A model generated the notes under the pieces. That model saw nothing but the letters and a program-made list of their open reading frames with translations. It was not told the DNA's origin and searched no databases. A stretch of 64,000 bases of DNA from CALXQW01 sp031553045 (lineage in GTDB: Bacteria > Verrucomicrobiota > Verrucomicrobiia > Opitutales > Intestinicryptomonadaceae): assembly GCA_031553045.1 (NCBI GenBank), contig JAVBLZ010000010.1, forward strand, positions 1 to 64,000, in the 5' to 3' direction. Of the stretch, positions 60,988 to 64,000 are shown one piece after another (the first letter of the stretch is position 1; every line of letters starts with the position of its first letter). Made by a program: the position numbers and the translations under genes.

Positions 60988-62109
60988 ATGGATATACATG
61001 CACATGATGTTTCTGATTTGGATGCGCTCTCTAACAAGGGTCTGGCGGCGTATGTGGATGAAGCGTCTGCCATTTTCAGAAATCGTTGGAAAAAAAATTC
61101 TTTTGAGGAGCATTTGGCTTTCTCCATTGAAAATGGCGTTATTGTCGTTAATATCAAAAAGCTTCTTTTTCTGCTTCCTCGCACAGAAGAAGGCAAATTC
61201 GACATGCGGGGGTTCGACTTCAATTATTTCGGACAACTGACATACGAAGACGTTTTTAAACAAATGGGAATGTCGGAAGATGAAGTCTTAAAATATTATT
61301 ATTGGAAGACCTTTCCGCGAAAAGTTTCTGACGCTTGGAATGAAACCAAAGATAAGGTATTTGGTTCTGAGAATTTCATTCTGATTAAAATAGGGGATGT
61401 TGAAAATGTGGATTTTTCATTTTCGATATGCGCCAGAGTTGACATATCTGGCGAAAGCCTCAAAAATTGCCTGTTCAAACATTGCAATTTCGCATTAATT
61501 TCATTTAACTGCGATTTGTTGGGTTGCCATTTTGAAAATTGTCTTTTTGGCGGGAGCGATATTGGCGGGACAAGAAAAAATGAAACCTGCATTTTTGCGA
61601 ATATTCGTAGAATAAAATCGGACATTTTGGATTTTGCATGGAATGCTGATTATGAAAATTGTGTTTTCAGGAACATCAAATTTCGTTTGACAAGAATGGA
61701 TATGCTTTCTTTTAAAAACTGTATTTTTGACTGTCAAATTAATGGTGTCGGTGCGCTTATGAACGAATCTCGATATGCGGCGCCTTTGGTGAACACGCGT
61801 ATTAAGGGCTGGAATACTTCCTTTGTGGACAACACTATGGGGTTATTTTCTCTTGGGCGGACTCTCTTGCGTTTGCATAAAATCAAAGCGGTTTCTTTCA
61901 TAGGTTGCGATATGTCCAAGTTGCGTTTAAAAAATGTCATTATAGACTCGGACGTTTCTATGGAAAATTGCGTCTTATCCAAGGATGCCATTGCCGCCGT
62001 CAGGCCGTTTGTGCCATTCTATTTGAACCACAGTTTTAGATGGTTCTACGGAATTATTGCGGGGCTACTTATTGCTGTTGTTCTTTCAGCATTGTTGTTT
62101 CTTCGCTGA
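60988..62109 (+). CDS. Pentapeptide-repeat-like protein with C-terminal membrane anchor
   Basis: 373 residues. A soluble N-terminal domain (about 1-130) lacks recognised motifs. From about 135 to 325 comes a series of degenerate pentapeptide/quad-helix units with regular Phe/Leu and Asn-Cys pairs (LKNCLFKHCNF, FENCLFGGSDI, YENCVFRNIKF, LSFKNCIFDCQI, MENCVL). The last 30 residues form one membrane helix (WFYGIIAGLLIAVVLSALLFL) ending in Arg, a tail-anchor layout. The ATG at 60988 is preferred over the TTG 9 bases upstream. Pentapeptide proteins can mimic DNA or act as scaffolds; the function here is unknown. Confidence 0.75.
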   Translation: MDIHAHDVSDLDALSNKGLAAYVDEASAIFRNRWKKNSFEEHLAFSIENGVIVVNIKKLLFLLPRTEEGKFDMRGFDFNYFGQLTYEDVFKQMGMSEDEVLKYYYWKTFPRKVSDAWNETKDKVFGSENFILIKIGDVENVDFSFSICARVDISGESLKNCLFKHCNFALISFNCDLLGCHFENCLFGGSDIGGTRKNETCIFANIRRIKSDILDFAWNADYENCVFRNIKFRLTRMDMLSFKNCIFDCQINGVGALMNESRYAAPLVNTRIKGWNTSFVDNTMGLFSLGRTLLRLHKIKAVSFIGCDMSKLRLKNVIIDSDVSMENCVLSKDAIAAVRPFVPFYLNHSFRWFYGIIAGLLIAVVLSALLFLR

Positions 62110-62136
62110 CAACTATCCTTTCGTCCGTGCGTTGAT

Positions 62137-62210
62137 GTATCACTTCCAATCCCCGTAGTTTTTTAAAAGTTTCCCAAACCTACGATAAAGTTTCTAATTT
62201 TAGGTGATAC
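62137..62210. other. Nested inverted repeat in the gap after the pentapeptide-like gene
   Basis: Outer arms GTATCAC (62137-62143) and GTGATAC (62204-62210) enclose inner arms CGTAG (62154-62158) and CTACG (62180-62184). Both pairs are perfect and in register, giving a two-step stem with a 21-base terminal loop. It may be a structured RNA, a recombination site or chance. Confidence 0.35.
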
Positions 62211-62276
62211 GATACACCACAGATGAATAACGTCATTACAACATGCACTGTCTAAGTTTTTTTTAAAATTTAATTA

Positions 62277-63965
62277 CTAATAACGCACTTCTATGACGCT
62301 AATGGCGCGGCGGCCCAACTTGAGCATGATGCCCTCTTTTAGTTCCTTGCCACTGAATTTAGATTCTTTGCCATCTATGATGATAGAATATTCTTTGTCG
62401 TTCTCAACCGCAAACCATTGCTGAAATTGGTTTATTCGCGCCCAATCCAAGGGAAGTTTCATATTCTCTTTGTACCGATGAAAATCAAAATATAGGCGGC
62501 CTTCCCAACTTTCCAAGGAGCATACGACAATCAGTAAAGACTCATCTGCACGCTTGACTGCACCCAACTGCAAATCTTTGCGCCAGTTGTCAAGATAAGT
62601 ACCCTGCGTCTTCCAAAGCGCATACATTATGGCTGTACGTGCAAAATTTCCATCGCCATGCCAGCCTTCGATAATGCCACAGGGCTGCTGATATGCCCAA
62701 TGGATTTTTATTTGAGAATCTATCCACTTTGCGGCGGCGGGTACATTCTCCCGATTATACATATTTATAGCGCTCTCTATAGAGTCCGCATAGCCGTCAT
62801 GATTGGAAGTTTTCCATGGAGACTTTTTGTAATTTTCAGGCAAATTAACACCACGGGGAAAGCGCTCGTTAGTGGGTTCCCAATCATAGGCCAAATATTT
62901 TTCATTTAGTATATTCAGAACTTTCAAAACGGCTGTGCGGTAAGGTTCGTGAGCATCTATCTGCCAGACGGTGTAGTAGGCGTCGAGTATGTAACCCCAC
63001 GTATCGGCGAGCCTTGGGTTGATTACAGAACCCTCTTTAGGATTGATATGGTCATAAAAAAGACCATCAGAATTGCGTCCCACTTCAAGAATTCTATCCA
63101 GAATTTCGTAGAGAGGCTTTTTGTACTGCGCCTTTTTTTCAGGTCTCGCAAAACTCAAAGTTGCATAAAGTTCGCAAAGGCCGTTGACGATTTCGCAGCC
63201 GTGGTCACGCAGTCGCAACGAGTCGCTTTTAAGCAACTTAAATTCGTCATTTTTTGCCACACCCTCCAAAAGAAATACGTCGGCGATTTTTATAGCCCAG
63301 TCAAGATAGGCTTCGTTTTTGTTGTCCATCCAATAGAGGCGGCTGAGTATTTGCAGCAGATCTCCGGAAAGTTCCTGAGTATGAATTATATCCCAATGCT
63401 TGCGTATGCTTTGTACATCGGGCGCAAGAGGCTTCAAATCGCACAGAATTTCTTTCATACGTTCAAACCACGGCGATGGCCCCAGCCACTCCGTAAGCGG
63501 AATGAGCCCGTCTTTGAGATATTCGCAAGAACCGAATATGATTTCAGGCACATTTGGTTTTGGCGTACGAAAACTTTGCTTTTCAAAATCGTAGTCGTCA
63601 GGACAAGCGCCTATGCGGGAGGTCAAACGCTTTTCGGTTGCAAGCATATCTTTCATGCGCCCTTCAAAGAGAGTTTTGTCCGTAAAAAATGAGGTCAAGA
63701 CCATGAATGGGTAGTTGTCGGCGGCGGCGTCGCGCCCATTCCAATAATTACTGCTGCTTAGATTCCGGCGCAAGAGACCCGTCTTTGTGTCAGCGCCAAA
63801 GTTAAGCCAGCCTTCGACATAATTGCGACTTCTCACAAAAGCCTCATTTGCAAGTGCGGCATTGGAAAGAGCTTCGTCAAGTTCGGCCTTTGAATGCCCC
63901 GCCATCGCCTCAAACATGGCTCCCGCCGCAAAAAGAATAATCGAAATTGTAATCTTAAGTCGCAT
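62277..63965 (-). CDS. Exported (alpha/alpha)-barrel-like protein, possible glycan lyase or hydrolase
   Basis: 562 residues with a signal peptide (about 1-22, FEAMA). Most of the mature part is helical with repeated aromatic-rich hairpins (ELSGDLLQILSRLYWM, ADTWGYILDAYYTVW, DGYADSIESAINMYN, FARTAIMYALWK), typical of (alpha/alpha)6 or (alpha/alpha)7 toroids such as GH88, GH105 and PL families. The last 100 residues are beta-rich. I see no diagnostic catalytic motif. An AAAGGGGG ribosome site precedes the ATG. The neighbours give no pathway, since the window ends here. Confidence 0.6.
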   Translation of the reverse strand: MRLKITISIILFAAGAMFEAMAGHSKAELDEALSNAALANEAFVRSRNYVEGWLNFGADTKTGLLRRNLSSSNYWNGRDAAADNYPFMVLTSFFTDKTLFEGRMKDMLATEKRLTSRIGACPDDYDFEKQSFRTPKPNVPEIIFGSCEYLKDGLIPLTEWLGPSPWFERMKEILCDLKPLAPDVQSIRKHWDIIHTQELSGDLLQILSRLYWMDNKNEAYLDWAIKIADVFLLEGVAKNDEFKLLKSDSLRLRDHGCEIVNGLCELYATLSFARPEKKAQYKKPLYEILDRILEVGRNSDGLFYDHINPKEGSVINPRLADTWGYILDAYYTVWQIDAHEPYRTAVLKVLNILNEKYLAYDWEPTNERFPRGVNLPENYKKSPWKTSNHDGYADSIESAINMYNRENVPAAAKWIDSQIKIHWAYQQPCGIIEGWHGDGNFARTAIMYALWKTQGTYLDNWRKDLQLGAVKRADESLLIVVCSLESWEGRLYFDFHRYKENMKLPLDWARINQFQQWFAVENDKEYSIIIDGKESKFSGKELKEGIMLKLGRRAISVIEVRY

Positions 63966-64000
63966 ATAAATAGCCCCCTTTGAGCTTGACAGTCTGGTAA

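Overview
The window reads as chromosome from a Gram-negative, probably anaerobic, glycan-degrading bacterium. LpxK and several signal-peptide or lipoprotein CAZyme-like proteins indicate an outer membrane and a saccharolytic lifestyle. The PreA-type dehydrogenase and the IscU-like/GGGtGRT pair are typical of anaerobes. GC content looks moderate (roughly 40-45% by eye). The mix of secreted glycosidases, a URO-D-like protein, Sel1 repeats and a Gfo/Idh/MocA protein with a Tat leader best fits Verrucomicrobiota (Opitutae-like) or a close PVC relative from a gut-type habitat. That placement is inference; there is no rRNA here to prove it.

Layout. 1-310: a mosaic of hairpin and short tandem repeats. 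611-1216: nitroreductase. 1249-8437 (minus): a probable operon of beta-helix glycan enzyme, metallophosphoesterase, MscS channel, YhaM nuclease, RdgB and a MmcQ/YjbR protein. 8562-10662: Sel1-repeat protein and PncC/CinA amidase. 10875-12683: tRNA-Asn, PreA, tRNA-Arg. 13064-18640: recA and dnaE, separated by about 700 bp of the same mosaic repeat found at the left end. 18705-29473: a sugar-utilisation cluster with a URO-D-like protein, MFS sugar transporter, GH2 enzyme, a lipoprotein gene broken by an in-frame TAG, and an alpha-glucuronidase-like secreted protein. 29564-40515: a collinear run of aspartokinase, threonine synthase, citramalate synthase, an OlsF-like fused acyltransferase, MalQ, PtsI and a GlcD-like oxidase. 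40623-43005: three surface-glycan genes. 43104-44762 (minus): acyl-CoA synthetase-like enzyme.

44894-52900: six genes packed almost without gaps (FtsB/DivIC, LamG plus propeller protein, GH13 enzyme, Tat-type Gfo/Idh/MocA oxidoreductase, RuvC, sugar nucleotidyltransferase). 52959-55082 (minus): Ppk1. 55293-57003: the IscU-like/GGGtGRT pair with strong ribosome binding sites. 57119-60846 (minus): hisI, dnaN, an unknown membrane protein and lpxK. 60988-62109: a pentapeptide-like protein with a C-terminal membrane anchor. 62277-63965 (minus): a secreted (alpha/alpha)6-type protein.

How it fits together: outer-membrane and periplasmic enzymes cut plant or host glycans, the MFS symporter imports the sugars, and MalQ with the GH13 enzyme handle internal alpha-glucans. 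Isoleucine is probably made by the citramalate route. Housekeeping genes (recA, dnaE, dnaN, ruvC, ftsB, rdgB) are interleaved with glycan genes in shared operons. I saw no CRISPR array, transposase, prophage gene or recognised defence system. The strongest candidates for new biology are the covarying hairpin repeat family, the GGGtGRT pair, and the possible methyl-sugar/uronic-acid cluster at 18.7-29.5 kb.
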